64,000 nt of DNA from CG1-02-35-72 sp045046885 (GCA_045046885.1 JASFYX010000039.1:10708-74707), one strand, 5' to 3'; shown: positions 52,208 to 61,433, numbered from the stretch's first letter. Program-made: numbers and translations. Notes: generated by a model not told the origin, from the sequence alone.

Positions 52208-52222
52208 ATTCATTTTCTACTT

Positions 52223-53164
52223 TTAAGAGTCGCTATCTAAATAATTTGGGATACCATCGCCATCGGTATCGTCATCTGTTAAATCACCATTATGATTAGC
52301 ATCTTCATCTTTAGTTAATTTACCATCACCATCATCGTCATTATCTAAATAATTGGCAATGCCATCTCCATCGGTATCGTCATCAAAAACATTGCCATTA
52401 CCGTTTACATCTTCATCTCTTGTATCTATAGTATCGCCATCATCATCAGCATCTCTAAAATTGAAAAGGCCATCATTATCGGTATCGTCTCCTATTACTT
52501 CACCATTATTATCAATATCTTCTAAATAAGAAGGTATGCCATCATTATCGTGATCGGCTCGTACCACTTGGTTCAATTCAATTTTAAACATTAAAGGAGA
52601 GTTGGCAGGAATAGAACCTGTAGGAATATCACTATAACCTAAGCCCGATGGAAAAAATAAAAACCCTCTACCATTATCTATATACGATAAAGACTCATCT
52701 GAATTTATAACTTTCGTCCCGCCTTTAAAGTGGGGAAAACCATCTTTCCAACCTTGTATCACACCTGTTAAATCTATCCAAGTTGAAATACGAGAATCAA
52801 AACGTGTGCTGTCTAATAAAAAGCCCGTATAATTTACAAAAATAGAATCTGATCTTTTAGGAACTATAGTCGTCCCTTCACTTTGTACCAAATAATAAAA
52901 CTTGTAATCAATATCATTTAAAGTAACTATTTCTGTAATTACATCTTCGTATAGGGGTCTCCCATTACCTTTTATAATAGTCCAAATATTACCATCTGTA
53001 TTTAAATAATGTGTTTGAAGGTAATTGACTAATGAGTCATTATCTGTCAAGGCTTGCTCAGCGGGGTCTATAACAACCGTGGCAACAACGCTTTTATCTC
53101 TCTTACAAGAAAATAATATTAGAAATCCGACAAATAATATCGAGAGAAAATATCTTAACTTCAT
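52223..53164 (-). CDS. FKBP-type peptidyl-prolyl isomerase lipoprotein with TSP3-like calcium-binding tail
   Basis: A 313-residue lipoprotein (SILFVGFLILFSCKRD, lipid Cys near 20). An FKBP domain follows at about residues 95-205: RSDSIFVNYTGFLLDSTRFD, VIQGWKDGFPHFKGGTKV and FFPSGLGYSDIPTGSIPANS. The last ~105 residues are acidic thrombospondin-type-3-like repeats with the calcium-loop pattern DxDxDG (DTDGDGIANYLDNDDDGDG, DTDGDGIPNYLDSDS and others). Isomerase and calcium-binding tail in one chain is unusual; such tails often act as spacers or bind surfaces in Bacteroidota. No type IX secretion signal is seen. Confidence 0.88.
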   Translation of the reverse strand: MKLRYFLSILFVGFLILFSCKRDKSVVATVVIDPAEQALTDNDSLVNYLQTHYLNTDGNIWTIIKGNGRPLYEDVITEIVTLNDIDYKFYYLVQSEGTTIVPKRSDSIFVNYTGFLLDSTRFDSRISTWIDLTGVIQGWKDGFPHFKGGTKVINSDESLSYIDNGRGFLFFPSGLGYSDIPTGSIPANSPLMFKIELNQVVRADHDNDGIPSYLEDIDNNGEVIGDDTDNDGLFNFRDADDDGDTIDTRDEDVNGNGNVFDDDTDGDGIANYLDNDDDGDGKLTKDEDANHNGDLTDDDTDGDGIPNYLDSDS

Positions 53165-53277
53165 ATTTATATTAAATTTTGTGGTGCAATTTACAATTTT
53201 AAATGAATTTTTATTCGTTTCTAATTCACTTTATAGAAGCTAAATTAGTCTTTTAACAAAATTTTAAAACACCCAGC

Positions 53278-55047
53278 TTATCTAAAATTTATTTTTCGCA
53301 TTCTCAAGCTCTTTGGAGTCACTTCCAAATACTCATCATCTTTGATGTATTCCATACATTCTTCTAAAGAGAAATCTACTTTTGGAAATATTTTAGCCGC
53401 TTCATCTGTTCCCGATTTACGCACATTCGTCAATTTTTTACCTTTAATTAAATTAACTGACATATCTTCTTGTTTGTTGTTTTCGCCAATAACTTGTCCT
53501 TTGTAAATCTCCTGATTTGGATCTATAAAAAAGCGTCCGCGATCTTGTAATCTATCAATGGCATAAGCAGTCGCTTTTCCTACTTCAGATGAAATAATAG
53601 CACCATTTACATTTTTTTCAATAGTCCCTTTAAAGACATCAAAGCCACGTAATCTGTGGTTGATAATAGCTTCTCCTTGTGTGGCTGTCAATAATTTGTT
53701 TCGCAAACCGATAAGTCCACGAGATGGAATATCAAACTCCAAATGTTGTAAATCGCCTTTAGGTTCCATTATCATTAAATCACCTTTGCGCAATGTGACC
53801 AAATTAATGGCTTTGCTTGCGCCAGATTCTGGCACATCTATCACTAAAATTTCGTAGGGCTCGTGCTTTTTACCATCAACTTCTTTTAAAATAACTTGTG
53901 GGCGTCCTACTTGTAATTCGTAGCCTTCTCTGCGCATTGTTTCTATCAATACTGATAAATGGAGAATACCACGTCCGAAAACAATAAATTTATCTTCGCT
54001 ATCTGTTTCTTCTACGCGTAAGGCCAAGTTTTTTTCTGTCTCTTTAAACAGGCGATCTCTTAAATGACGTGAAGTTACATATTTACCTTCTTTTCCGAAA
54101 AACGGCGAATTGTTTATGGTAAAAAGCATACTCATAGTCGGCTCGTCTATACTGATACGTGGTAAAGGTTCAGGGTTTTCTAAATCGGCAATTGTATCAC
54201 CTATTTCAAAACCATCAATACCTGTCATAGCACAAATATCGCCACTTCTGGCTTTTGATACTTTTACTTTTCCAAGACCTTCAAAAAGGTGTAATTCTTT
54301 TATTTTAACTTTTTTAGTACCGCCATCTCTCTTGCAAAGCATGTATTCTTTAGCTTCGAATAAATCGCCTCTAAAAATCCGTCCAATAGCAATTCTACCT
54401 GTAAAGGACGAGTAATCTAAAGAAGTAATTTGCATTTGTGGCGACCCTTCTCTGTAAGGTGCTTCGGGAATTTCAGAGACAATAGTATCTAAAAGTGGAA
54501 TAATATCTGTAGTAGGTTTTTGCCAATCTGTGCTCATCCATCCTTGTTTGGCAGACCCATAAATTGTTTGAAAATCTAATTGCTCTTCTGAGGCATCTAA
54601 AGCAAACATCAAATCGAAAACATGCTCGTGAACCAAATCTGGTGTACAATTTTCTTTATCTACTTTATTTATGACTACAATTGGCTTTAAACCCAACTCA
54701 ATGGCTTTTCCTAGAACAAAACGCGTTTGTGGCATTGGGCCTTCAAAGGCATCAACTAAAAGTAAAACACCATCGGCCATTTTTAAAACACGTTCTACTT
54801 CTCCTCCAAAATCGGCGTGACCAGGTGTATCTATCACATTAATCTTAACACCTTTATAGGTTACTGATACATTTTTAGATAAAATAGTAATCCCACGCTC
54901 ACGTTCTAAATCATTACTGTCTAGCAGCAATTCTTTGTGAACTTTACGTTCGTCTAAAATTTTTGCTTGGTCAATAATTTTATCGACCAAAGTTGTTTTA
55001 CCGTGATCAACGTGTGCTATAATAGCTATGTTTCTGATAGATTGCAT
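53278..55047 (-). CDS. typA: Translational GTPase TypA/BipA
   Basis: A 589-residue ribosome-associated GTPase important for subunit assembly and stress growth. Motifs: G1 AHVDHGKTTLVDKI, switch ERERGITILSKNVSV, G3 DTPGHADFGGEVERVL, G4 INKVDKENC, then EF-G-like domains III and V and the TypA-specific C-terminus ending LRKSGTDEAAKIFPKVDFS and SLRMRKINF. Length is slightly below the usual ~600. A TACTTTTG promoter box lies 20 bases upstream. Confidence 0.96.
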   Translation of the reverse strand: MQSIRNIAIIAHVDHGKTTLVDKIIDQAKILDERKVHKELLLDSNDLERERGITILSKNVSVTYKGVKINVIDTPGHADFGGEVERVLKMADGVLLLVDAFEGPMPQTRFVLGKAIELGLKPIVVINKVDKENCTPDLVHEHVFDLMFALDASEEQLDFQTIYGSAKQGWMSTDWQKPTTDIIPLLDTIVSEIPEAPYREGSPQMQITSLDYSSFTGRIAIGRIFRGDLFEAKEYMLCKRDGGTKKVKIKELHLFEGLGKVKVSKARSGDICAMTGIDGFEIGDTIADLENPEPLPRISIDEPTMSMLFTINNSPFFGKEGKYVTSRHLRDRLFKETEKNLALRVEETDSEDKFIVFGRGILHLSVLIETMRREGYELQVGRPQVILKEVDGKKHEPYEILVIDVPESGASKAINLVTLRKGDLMIMEPKGDLQHLEFDIPSRGLIGLRNKLLTATQGEAIINHRLRGFDVFKGTIEKNVNGAIISSEVGKATAYAIDRLQDRGRFFIDPNQEIYKGQVIGENNKQEDMSVNLIKGKKLTNVRKSGTDEAAKIFPKVDFSLEECMEYIKDDEYLEVTPKSLRMRKINFR

Positions 55048-55066
55048 CCTTATGATTTTGAGTTTG

Positions 55067-55074
55067 CAAAAGTA
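55067..55074 (-). promoter_or_regulatory. -7 box of typA
   Basis: On the minus strand TACTTTTG matches TAnnTTTG, 19 bases before the typA ATG at 55047. Confidence 0.5.
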
Positions 55075-55166
55075 ATGCTAATTTTTAGTTATCAGCTATT
55101 TATAGTCTTTATTTTAGATGTCTCCAATTATGATATAAGTGATTGGAATACAACACTTTTGTTGAA

Positions 55167-56405
55167 TTATACTTCAGAATACAGCTCTATAACAGTTATC
55201 TCTGGCCAAATACCTACACGTCCGGGGAAACCCAAAAAGCCAAAACCACGATTTACATAAAGATATTGTTCGGCTTGTTTGTACAAACCTGCCCAACGTG
55301 GATAAAAATATTTTATCGGACTCCATTTAAAACCTGGAATCTCTACACCAAACTGCATACCGTGGGTATGACCAGACAATGTTAAATCGATATTTGTTTT
55401 GTGTTTTAATACTTTATAATCCCAATGTGTTGGATCGTGAGATAGCAATATTTTAAAATCATTTTCCGCAACATTTTCTAGAGCAACATCAAGATTTCCA
55501 CGTTGTGGAAAAGGGGGTTTCCCCCAATTTTCTACACCGACTACGGCTAATTTCTCACCATCTTTAGCTACAAAAGTCGCTTTATTATTGAGTAATTTAA
55601 AACCAATTTCTTCGTGATGTTTAAACAGTAATTCAAGATTGTCTTTTTTAGCTTGCTCTGACGGCCATTTTTTATAATCGCCATAATCGTGATTTCCTAA
55701 AGAAGAAAAGGTGCCATATTTACTTTTTAAAGTTTTAAAACTCTCAATAAAAGGTTCTATTTCTCTTGAATCGTTATTGACCAAATCGCCTGTAAAACAG
55801 AGAATATCTGCATTTTGATTATTAATTAATTTAATGCCGCGTTGCACATCTTCTAAACTATCGAAACTACCCGCATGAATATCAGAAATATGAACAAGCC
55901 TAAAGCCGTCAAAAGCTTTGGGCAAGTTTTTAAATTTTAGCTTTAATGTTTTGACTTTGTAATTATACTTCCCTTTTGTAATGCCGTATAACATCGATAA
56001 AAACGGAATGGCGGCAATACCCAAACCAATCTGACCAATAAATTTTCTGCGTTCAGGATACGAAATCTGTGCCTTTGTTGTAAACAGATTCAGTGTGAAT
56101 TTAATGAGGTAAGTAAAAATACGCACAATATCATCGAACACTAAAAAGAGACTAAACAATAATTTAAACACAAAGAAAGCAAAGAAAAAGCCAATCAGTA
56201 AATTTTTAATAAGGTCTGAATGTAATGGTCTTTTAGAAAAATAAAGGAATAAGTATGCCAACCCAACATACATAAGTAGCAATAAGAGTATATAGCCAAA
56301 TCGCCAATACTTAGCACTCTCAAATTTTATGGTAATAGTCTTTATACCAAGGTATGTATATACATCTAGCAGCAGTAATATACCTATAAAAATGACTAAT
56401 CTAAT
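55167..56405 (-). CDS. Membrane-anchored metallophosphoesterase, apparent ATT start
   Basis: The catalytic C-domain has the calcineurin-type signature set: HISDIHAGSFDS, CFTGDLVNND, SLGNHDYGDY, ILLSHDPTHWD and SGHTHGMQFGVE, binding two metal ions. The N-terminal ~130 residues are membrane helices. The first ATG or TTG in frame (TTG 56282) would cut into the membrane region. Upstream codons continue a typical N-terminus, RLVIFIGILLLLDVYTYLGI, back to ATT at 56403-56405, two codons after an in-frame TAA (56409-56411). I therefore propose the rare ATT start (412 residues). The alternatives are a shorter protein or a sequence error. It starts 12 bases after the proline dehydrogenase stop. Confidence 0.75.
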   Translation of the reverse strand: MRLVIFIGILLLLDVYTYLGIKTITIKFESAKYWRFGYILLLLLMYVGLAYLFLYFSKRPLHSDLIKNLLIGFFFAFFVFKLLFSLFLVFDDIVRIFTYLIKFTLNLFTTKAQISYPERRKFIGQIGLGIAAIPFLSMLYGITKGKYNYKVKTLKLKFKNLPKAFDGFRLVHISDIHAGSFDSLEDVQRGIKLINNQNADILCFTGDLVNNDSREIEPFIESFKTLKSKYGTFSSLGNHDYGDYKKWPSEQAKKDNLELLFKHHEEIGFKLLNNKATFVAKDGEKLAVVGVENWGKPPFPQRGNLDVALENVAENDFKILLSHDPTHWDYKVLKHKTNIDLTLSGHTHGMQFGVEIPGFKWSPIKYFYPRWAGLYKQAEQYLYVNRGFGFLGFPGRVGIWPEITVIELYSEV

Positions 56406-56416
56406 AACTTAAAGTT

Positions 56417-57583
56417 TTACAATTTCCGACGTTTTCTCTCGCGTTTTAATAAATCCAATTCACGCGTAGTTTGTCCGGCTACAGATGTGTTTTCTTCGGC
56501 GCGTCTAATTAAATAAGGCATCACATCTTTTACGGGGCCGTAAGGTACATATTTTGCAACATTATATCCTAATTTAGACAAGTTGTAACTAATATGATCG
56601 CTCATACCATACAATTGTCCAAACCAAACACGTGGGTCGTTTTTTTCTAATTTGTATTTATCTATAAGATTCATAAGTAAATAAGAACTCTCTTCGTTAT
56701 GAGTCCCTTCAAAAATGGCCATTTTATCAATGTGCTCTAACATATAACTTACTACGGCATCGTAATTGGCATCTGTATCTTCTTTTGTGTCGCATATAGG
56801 CGATTTATATCCTTTCTCTATGGCACGTTCGCGTTCTTTTTCCATATAAGCGCCACGGACTAATTTCATACCAATATAAAAGCCTTGCGCTTCTCCTCTA
56901 GCATATAAATCTTTTAAATAACCCAATCTATCCCAACGATACAATTGCAAAGTTCCAAATACAATAACTTTTTGTTTATTGTACTTTACCATCATTTCTT
57001 CAATCAAATCGTCTGCAGAAGCTTGCATCCACGTCTCTTCGGCATCAATTAAAAGAGAAACATCATTATCAAAAGCATATTTACTCACTTTGTCATAACG
57101 ATTGCACACACGTTGCCATTCCACTTTTTCGGCATCACTGAGTTCTAGTTTTTCTGATACTTTTTGGTATAAATCTAAACGCCCAAATCCGGTTGGTTTA
57201 AAAACTGCAAATGGAATACTGATTTTTTCTTTGGCAAAATCAATATTTTTGAGTGTTTTACTCATCGCTAAATCAAATTGCGATTCAACTTCAGCACCTT
57301 CAACAGAATAATCTAAAACAGCATGAACATTTTTTGTGTACATATTTTCTATATTATTCATACAGTCTTCTTCGGTAACGCCCCCACAAAAATGATCAAA
57401 AACCGTAGAACGTATTAAGCCTTCAACAGGCAAATGTGCTTTAAGCGCAAAATTGGTGGCCGCAGTACCTATTCTAACGAGCGGTTCGCTTTTAATCATG
57501 CGAAATAAAAAATAAGCTCTTTCTAGCTCAGAATCAGTCTTTAACGAAAAGGCTGTCTCAGTATTATCAAATAATTTTTCCAT
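56417..57583 (-). CDS. Proline dehydrogenase (FAD)
   Basis: A 388-residue stand-alone proline dehydrogenase that oxidises proline to pyrroline-5-carboxylate with FAD. Typical blocks are SIPFAVFKPTGFGRLDLYQK, SLLIDAEETWMQASADDLIE, YIGMKLVRGAYMEKERERA, AIFEGTHNEESSYLLMNLID, and the C-terminal substrate-site segment YVPYGPVKDVMPYLIRRAEE. The aldehyde-dehydrogenase partner is not in the window. Divergent from aroB, with an 84-bp shared promoter region. Confidence 0.92.
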   Translation of the reverse strand: MEKLFDNTETAFSLKTDSELERAYFLFRMIKSEPLVRIGTAATNFALKAHLPVEGLIRSTVFDHFCGGVTEEDCMNNIENMYTKNVHAVLDYSVEGAEVESQFDLAMSKTLKNIDFAKEKISIPFAVFKPTGFGRLDLYQKVSEKLELSDAEKVEWQRVCNRYDKVSKYAFDNDVSLLIDAEETWMQASADDLIEEMMVKYNKQKVIVFGTLQLYRWDRLGYLKDLYARGEAQGFYIGMKLVRGAYMEKERERAIEKGYKSPICDTKEDTDANYDAVVSYMLEHIDKMAIFEGTHNEESSYLLMNLIDKYKLEKNDPRVWFGQLYGMSDHISYNLSKLGYNVAKYVPYGPVKDVMPYLIRRAEENTSVAGQTTRELDLLKRERKRRKL

Positions 57584-57667
57584 TTTGGCGATTTTTCACA
57601 AAGATACTATTTACCGTTCGATTTTTAAATATTTTATGACTATTTTGCACCATTATTTTTACTTTTT

Positions 57668-58735
57668 ATGAAGCCTATATTAGCACATAATTACACCATT
57701 AATTTTAATGTTGATGCCTACGGTAAACTCAACAATTATATTGCTGATAATACTGTATCTAAAATTTTTATTTTGTCGGATACAAATACGCAAAAATTGT
57801 GTCTCCCAAGGTTAAAAGAACACTTAAAAACAGATAAAGAAATCATCTATCTTGTAATTCCAACAGGCGAAAAAAATAAAACAATTGCACAATCAACTAT
57901 TCTATGGCAAAAATTATGCGCTTTAAAAGCCGATAGATTTTCGCTACTTATAAACCTTGGCGGTGGTATTGTAACCGATTTAGGAGGCTTTGTAGCGGCA
58001 ACGCTAAAACGGGGTATCCGTTTTATAAATATACCCACTACCCTTTTGGGGATGGTTGATGCGGCTGTTGGCGGTAAAACAGGTGTTAATTTAGGAGTGC
58101 TTAAAAATCAAATAGGTTGCTTTGCAAACCCTTCTATGCTTGTAATTGACACTGCTTATCTAGAAACTTTACCCAAACGTGAACTCAAATCTGGGATGGC
58201 AGAAATAATTAAATACGGTTTATCTTATGACGCTAATTTATTTAATGAAATTTTAAAGAATCCTAGTTTAAATAAAGCCGCTTTAGAAAGTTTAATTTAC
58301 CGTTCTGTTTCCATTAAAAATAATGTTGTTCTAAATGATCCTACAGAAAAAAATATCCGTAAAGTTTTAAACTTCGGTCACAGTTTAGGACATGCTGTTG
58401 AATCCTATTTTTTAGACAGCAAAGAAAAACCAAACTTAACACACGGCGAGTCTGTAGCTATTGGTATGGTAGCTGCTTGCTACTTATCGCATCATTATTG
58501 TGCATTCGATTTGAAAGAGGCAACAGCTATTAAAAAATTTACTCATAGTTATTTTGGAAAAGTAGCTATTGATAAGTCAGATTATCCCGCTCTTTTAGAA
58601 TTATTAAAACACGATAAAAAAGCACAAAAAGATGTTGTAAAGTTTGTTTTGATTACAAAAATAGGGCAATATAAATTAGAATGTGTTGTTTCTGAAACCT
58701 TAATGAAGGAGGCTTTAGATTTTTATAATTCTTAA
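57668..58735 (+). CDS. aroB: 3-Dehydroquinate synthase
   Basis: A 355-residue enzyme of the shikimate pathway making 3-dehydroquinate from DAHP with NAD+ and a metal. Motifs: IPTGEKNKTIAQSTILWQKL, INLGGGIVTDLGGFVAAT, PTTLLGMVDAAVGGKTGVNL, GMAEIIKYGLSYD, and LNFGHSLGHAVESY and LTHGESVAIGMV with the metal-binding histidines. Normal length, single gene, followed by the hairpin repeats. Confidence 0.96.
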   Translation: MKPILAHNYTINFNVDAYGKLNNYIADNTVSKIFILSDTNTQKLCLPRLKEHLKTDKEIIYLVIPTGEKNKTIAQSTILWQKLCALKADRFSLLINLGGGIVTDLGGFVAATLKRGIRFINIPTTLLGMVDAAVGGKTGVNLGVLKNQIGCFANPSMLVIDTAYLETLPKRELKSGMAEIIKYGLSYDANLFNEILKNPSLNKAALESLIYRSVSIKNNVVLNDPTEKNIRKVLNFGHSLGHAVESYFLDSKEKPNLTHGESVAIGMVAACYLSHHYCAFDLKEATAIKKFTHSYFGKVAIDKSDYPALLELLKHDKKAQKDVVKFVLITKIGQYKLECVVSETLMKEALDFYNS

Positions 58736-58778
58736 CCTGGTTGGCATTGATAAAAAGTGACTTTTTAAAATGTATATG

Positions 58779-58934
58779 TTGTACCTACGGCACAAATCAG
58801 CATATTTTCATTTCTATATTACACATATTTCGTCCTTAATGGGACGTTAACTTTTATCATAATTATGTCCCGCTAGGGACAACATCTCGGTAATTTTAAA
58901 AATAGTGATTTACTTATTGTGCCTTTAGGTACAA
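58779..58934. repeat. Paired-hairpin element without cargo (copies 3 and 4, inverted)
   Basis: Copy 3: hairpin A, TTGTACCTACGGCACAA (58779-58795), then about 36 bases, then a B-type hairpin CGTCCTTAATGGGACG (58831-58846). Copy 4, inverted: hairpin B, GTCCCGCTAGGGAC (58867-58880), 36 bases, hairpin A, TTGTGCCTTTAGGTACAA (58917-58934). Only 20 bases separate the copies. At 16342-18745 the same A-B...B-A arrangement encloses the orphan nuclease gene. This is the main content of the 320-bp gap between the convergent aroB and bshA genes; I see no gene there. Confidence 0.8.
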
Positions 58935-59055
58935 CATATAAATATTTTCAGGCTTTCTATTGGGTTGTTATTATAAGAGATGTCTTTAAAAGACCGATTT
59001 AATGATGATACTAAGCCTAAATAAACAGCTTATTTAAATGCACAACGGGTAATTC

Positions 59056-60189
59056 TTAACAACATCCTTCTTTTACCGCTCTGTAAACCGATTCGTATTG
59101 TGGTAAGATATTTTCTAACTCAAAAGTTTTGGCATGCTCAAAAGCATTTTGCTTAAACTGCTCAAGTGTAGCGGTATCTTTAAATATTTTAAGGGCATTA
59201 TTAGCCATAGTTTCTACATCTCCTACATCACTTAAAAATCCCGTTACGCCATTTACATTAACTTCGGGTAAACCGCCAGTATTAGAAGATATAACAGGTG
59301 TTTTTGCTGCCATCGCTTCTAAGGCCGATAAACCAAAGCTCTCTGTTTTAGATGGCAACAAAAATAAATCGGCGTAGCATAAAATTTTATTCACTTCTTG
59401 GCTATTACCTAAGAACAAAACTTTATTCCGAATATTCAATTTCTTGACTAAAATATCTACTTTTTCACGTTCGGGACCTTCACCTACCAACAATAATTTG
59501 GCTGGTGTTTTTTCGAGTATTTTTTTAAAGACCAAAACCACATCTTCTAAACGTTTAACAGGCCTAAAATTACTGACATGAACTATAATTTTTTCATCAG
59601 GTCTTGCTAAAGAAGCCCTTTGACATTCTTCGGCTGTATGCTCTGGGTATTTATCTAATTCTATAAAATTATTGATGACTTTTATATCCTTTTTAATATT
59701 AAATAAACGCAAAGTATCCTCTTTTAAACTTTTAGAAACAGTGGTGACGACATCGGAATTATTAATACTGAATTCCACCGCTTTTTTATAGATGGGATGA
59801 CTTCCGACAAGGGTAATATCTGTGCCGTGCAAAGTTGTAACAACTTTAATATCTATACCTTTTGTTTTGAGCATTTGCTTGGCCATAAAAGCAGCATAAG
59901 CGTGCGGAATGGCATAATGTACGTGCAAAATATCTAAATGATAGCGCTCTACTATAGCCACCATTTTACTAGACAAAGCCAACTCGTAAGGTTGGTATTC
60001 AAAAAGTGGATATTCTTCTACAAAGACTTCGTGAAAATGGACATTTTTAGACAAAAAATTAAGCCTTACCGGCTGATGGTAGGTTATAAAATGTACTTCA
60101 TGTCCTTTAACACCTAATGCCATACCGAGTTCTGTGGCAACTACACCACTACCGCCAAATGTTGGGTAACATACTATGCCTATTTTCAT
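59056..60189 (-). CDS. bshA: N-acetyl-alpha-D-glucosaminyl L-malate synthase
   Basis: A 377-residue GT4 glycosyltransferase, the first enzyme of bacillithiol synthesis, joining UDP-GlcNAc and L-malate. The N-terminus KIGIVCYPTFGGSGVVATEL is diagnostic. Further blocks are LHVHYAIPHAYAAFMAKQ, TTLHGTDITLVGSHP, IVHVSNFRPVKRLEDVV, LLVGEGPEREKV and PSKTESFGLSALEAMA with the EX7E motif. Other bsh genes are not in the window. Its presence predicts a bacillithiol-using organism, in line with Bacteroidota. Confidence 0.96.
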   Translation of the reverse strand: MKIGIVCYPTFGGSGVVATELGMALGVKGHEVHFITYHQPVRLNFLSKNVHFHEVFVEEYPLFEYQPYELALSSKMVAIVERYHLDILHVHYAIPHAYAAFMAKQMLKTKGIDIKVVTTLHGTDITLVGSHPIYKKAVEFSINNSDVVTTVSKSLKEDTLRLFNIKKDIKVINNFIELDKYPEHTAEECQRASLARPDEKIIVHVSNFRPVKRLEDVVLVFKKILEKTPAKLLLVGEGPEREKVDILVKKLNIRNKVLFLGNSQEVNKILCYADLFLLPSKTESFGLSALEAMAAKTPVISSNTGGLPEVNVNGVTGFLSDVGDVETMANNALKIFKDTATLEQFKQNAFEHAKTFELENILPQYESVYRAVKEGCC

Positions 60190-60206
60190 ACTATTTAAAA
60201 TTGGGT

Positions 60207-60228
60207 TTCGACTGCGCTCAACCTGACA
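60207..60228. repeat. Interspersed repeat fragment
   Basis: The 22 bases around CGACTGCGCTCAACCTGACA match the uninterrupted form of the repeats near 6646-6795, where GACTGCGC and GCTCAACATGACA are split by a GC-rich insert. It lies between bshA and the transketolase N-half. Confidence 0.5.
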
Positions 60229-60315
60229 TCTTTTATTTTTCCTATTTCCGTAGGATACTAGGAAAGCGAAGCTAATTTATCAGACGAAAGTAGAGAAATT
60301 TCTAACTATAAACTC

Positions 60316-61161
60316 TTAATAATCTCCTAAAGTTTCTGGATTTTGAGCTAAGGCATTTTCAAGTTGGGCATCGCTTGGTGGTTTTCCGTGCCACGCATGA
60401 GAACCCATCATAAAGTCAATGCCATTTCCCATTTCGGTATGCATTAAAATACAAACGGGTTTTCCTTTTCCTGTCAATGATTTTGCTTCTTCCAAGCCTT
60501 CTTTAATAGCAGCAACGTCATTACCTTTTACAATGTCTAAAACTGTCCATCCAAAAGCTTCAAATTTTGCTTTTAAATCGCCTAAAGGCAACACATCATC
60601 TGTACTACCATCAATTTGCTGACCATTATAATCTATTGTCGAAATGATGTTATCTATACCTTTTCCGCCCGCGTATAAAGCGGCTTCCCAAATCTGACCT
60701 TCTTGTAATTCGCCATCGCCGTGAAGCGTGTAAACTAAATGATTGTCATTGTTTAATTTTTTAGCTTGAGCTGCGCCCAATGCCACAGACATACCTTGAC
60801 CTAAAGAACCCGAGGCAATACGAATACCCGGCAAACCTTCGTGCGTTGTAGGATGGCCTTGTAAACGCGTATTGAGTAGTCTAAATGTGGCCAATTCTTT
60901 TACAGGAAAATAACCACTACGCGCCAAAACACTGTAATAAACAGGCGATATATGACCATTTGATAAGAAAAACAGATCTTCTCCTTCGCCATCCATATTA
61001 AAAGTAGTGTTGTATTCTAAAATATCTTGGTATAAAACCGTCAAGAATTCGGCGCAACCTAATGAGCCACCTGGATGTCCTGATTGTACAGCGTGTACCA
61101 TACGGACTATATCGCGTCTAACTTGTTGTGTGAAATCTTGTAGTTGTGCTGTTGTAGCCAT
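60316..61161 (-). CDS. Transketolase N-terminal half (ThDP diphosphate-binding)
   Basis: A 281-residue half-transketolase: VRRDIVRMVHAVQSGHPGGS and GCAEFLTVLYQDIL at the start, LFFLSNGHISPVYYSVLARS, LGQGMSVALGAAQAKKLN, and the ThDP motif HGDGELQEGQIWEAALYAG (GDG...). It ends near MGSHAWHGKPPSDAQLENAL, where full-length enzymes continue into the pyrimidine domain encoded at 50543-51496. It needs that partner to be active. A TATTTTTG box lies 20 bases upstream. Confidence 0.94.
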   Translation of the reverse strand: MATTAQLQDFTQQVRRDIVRMVHAVQSGHPGGSLGCAEFLTVLYQDILEYNTTFNMDGEGEDLFFLSNGHISPVYYSVLARSGYFPVKELATFRLLNTRLQGHPTTHEGLPGIRIASGSLGQGMSVALGAAQAKKLNNDNHLVYTLHGDGELQEGQIWEAALYAGGKGIDNIISTIDYNGQQIDGSTDDVLPLGDLKAKFEAFGWTVLDIVKGNDVAAIKEGLEEAKSLTGKGKPVCILMHTEMGNGIDFMMGSHAWHGKPPSDAQLENALAQNPETLGDY

Positions 61162-61180
61162 AAAATTGATTTATTTGCGA

Positions 61181-61188
61181 CAAAAATA
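61181..61188 (-). promoter_or_regulatory. -7 box of the transketolase N-half gene
   Basis: On the minus strand TATTTTTG matches TAnnTTTG, 19 bases before the ATG at 61161. The box has the same sequence and nearly the same distance to the ATG as the one before the C-half gene at 50515, so the two halves may be expressed alike. Confidence 0.5.
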
Positions 61189-61433
61189 AGTGAATAAAAA
61201 GAAATATCCTTTAATTGTATTTAAAATATTTTAATCACTTTGCTAATCTAAAGGCGGCAGGCAGGATCGCCACGGCTAAAGCCTCGCGAAGACGTTTTTG
61301 TAAAATGACAAATCGCAAAACTCAACTTTTAACATTTCAACAAATATCATTTACAAGCTTAATCGGTCAACTCTAATCAGGAAAGTCCCTCCAATTTCAT
61401 CGTGGTTTTTACAAGTTATTATAGGAATAATCG

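Noticed and set aside
52230..52540. Tandem DNA repeat (CCATCGCCATCGGTATCGTC-like units)
   Set aside because: The periodicity is explained by the DxDxDG protein repeats of the FKBP lipoprotein and is not an independent DNA element.
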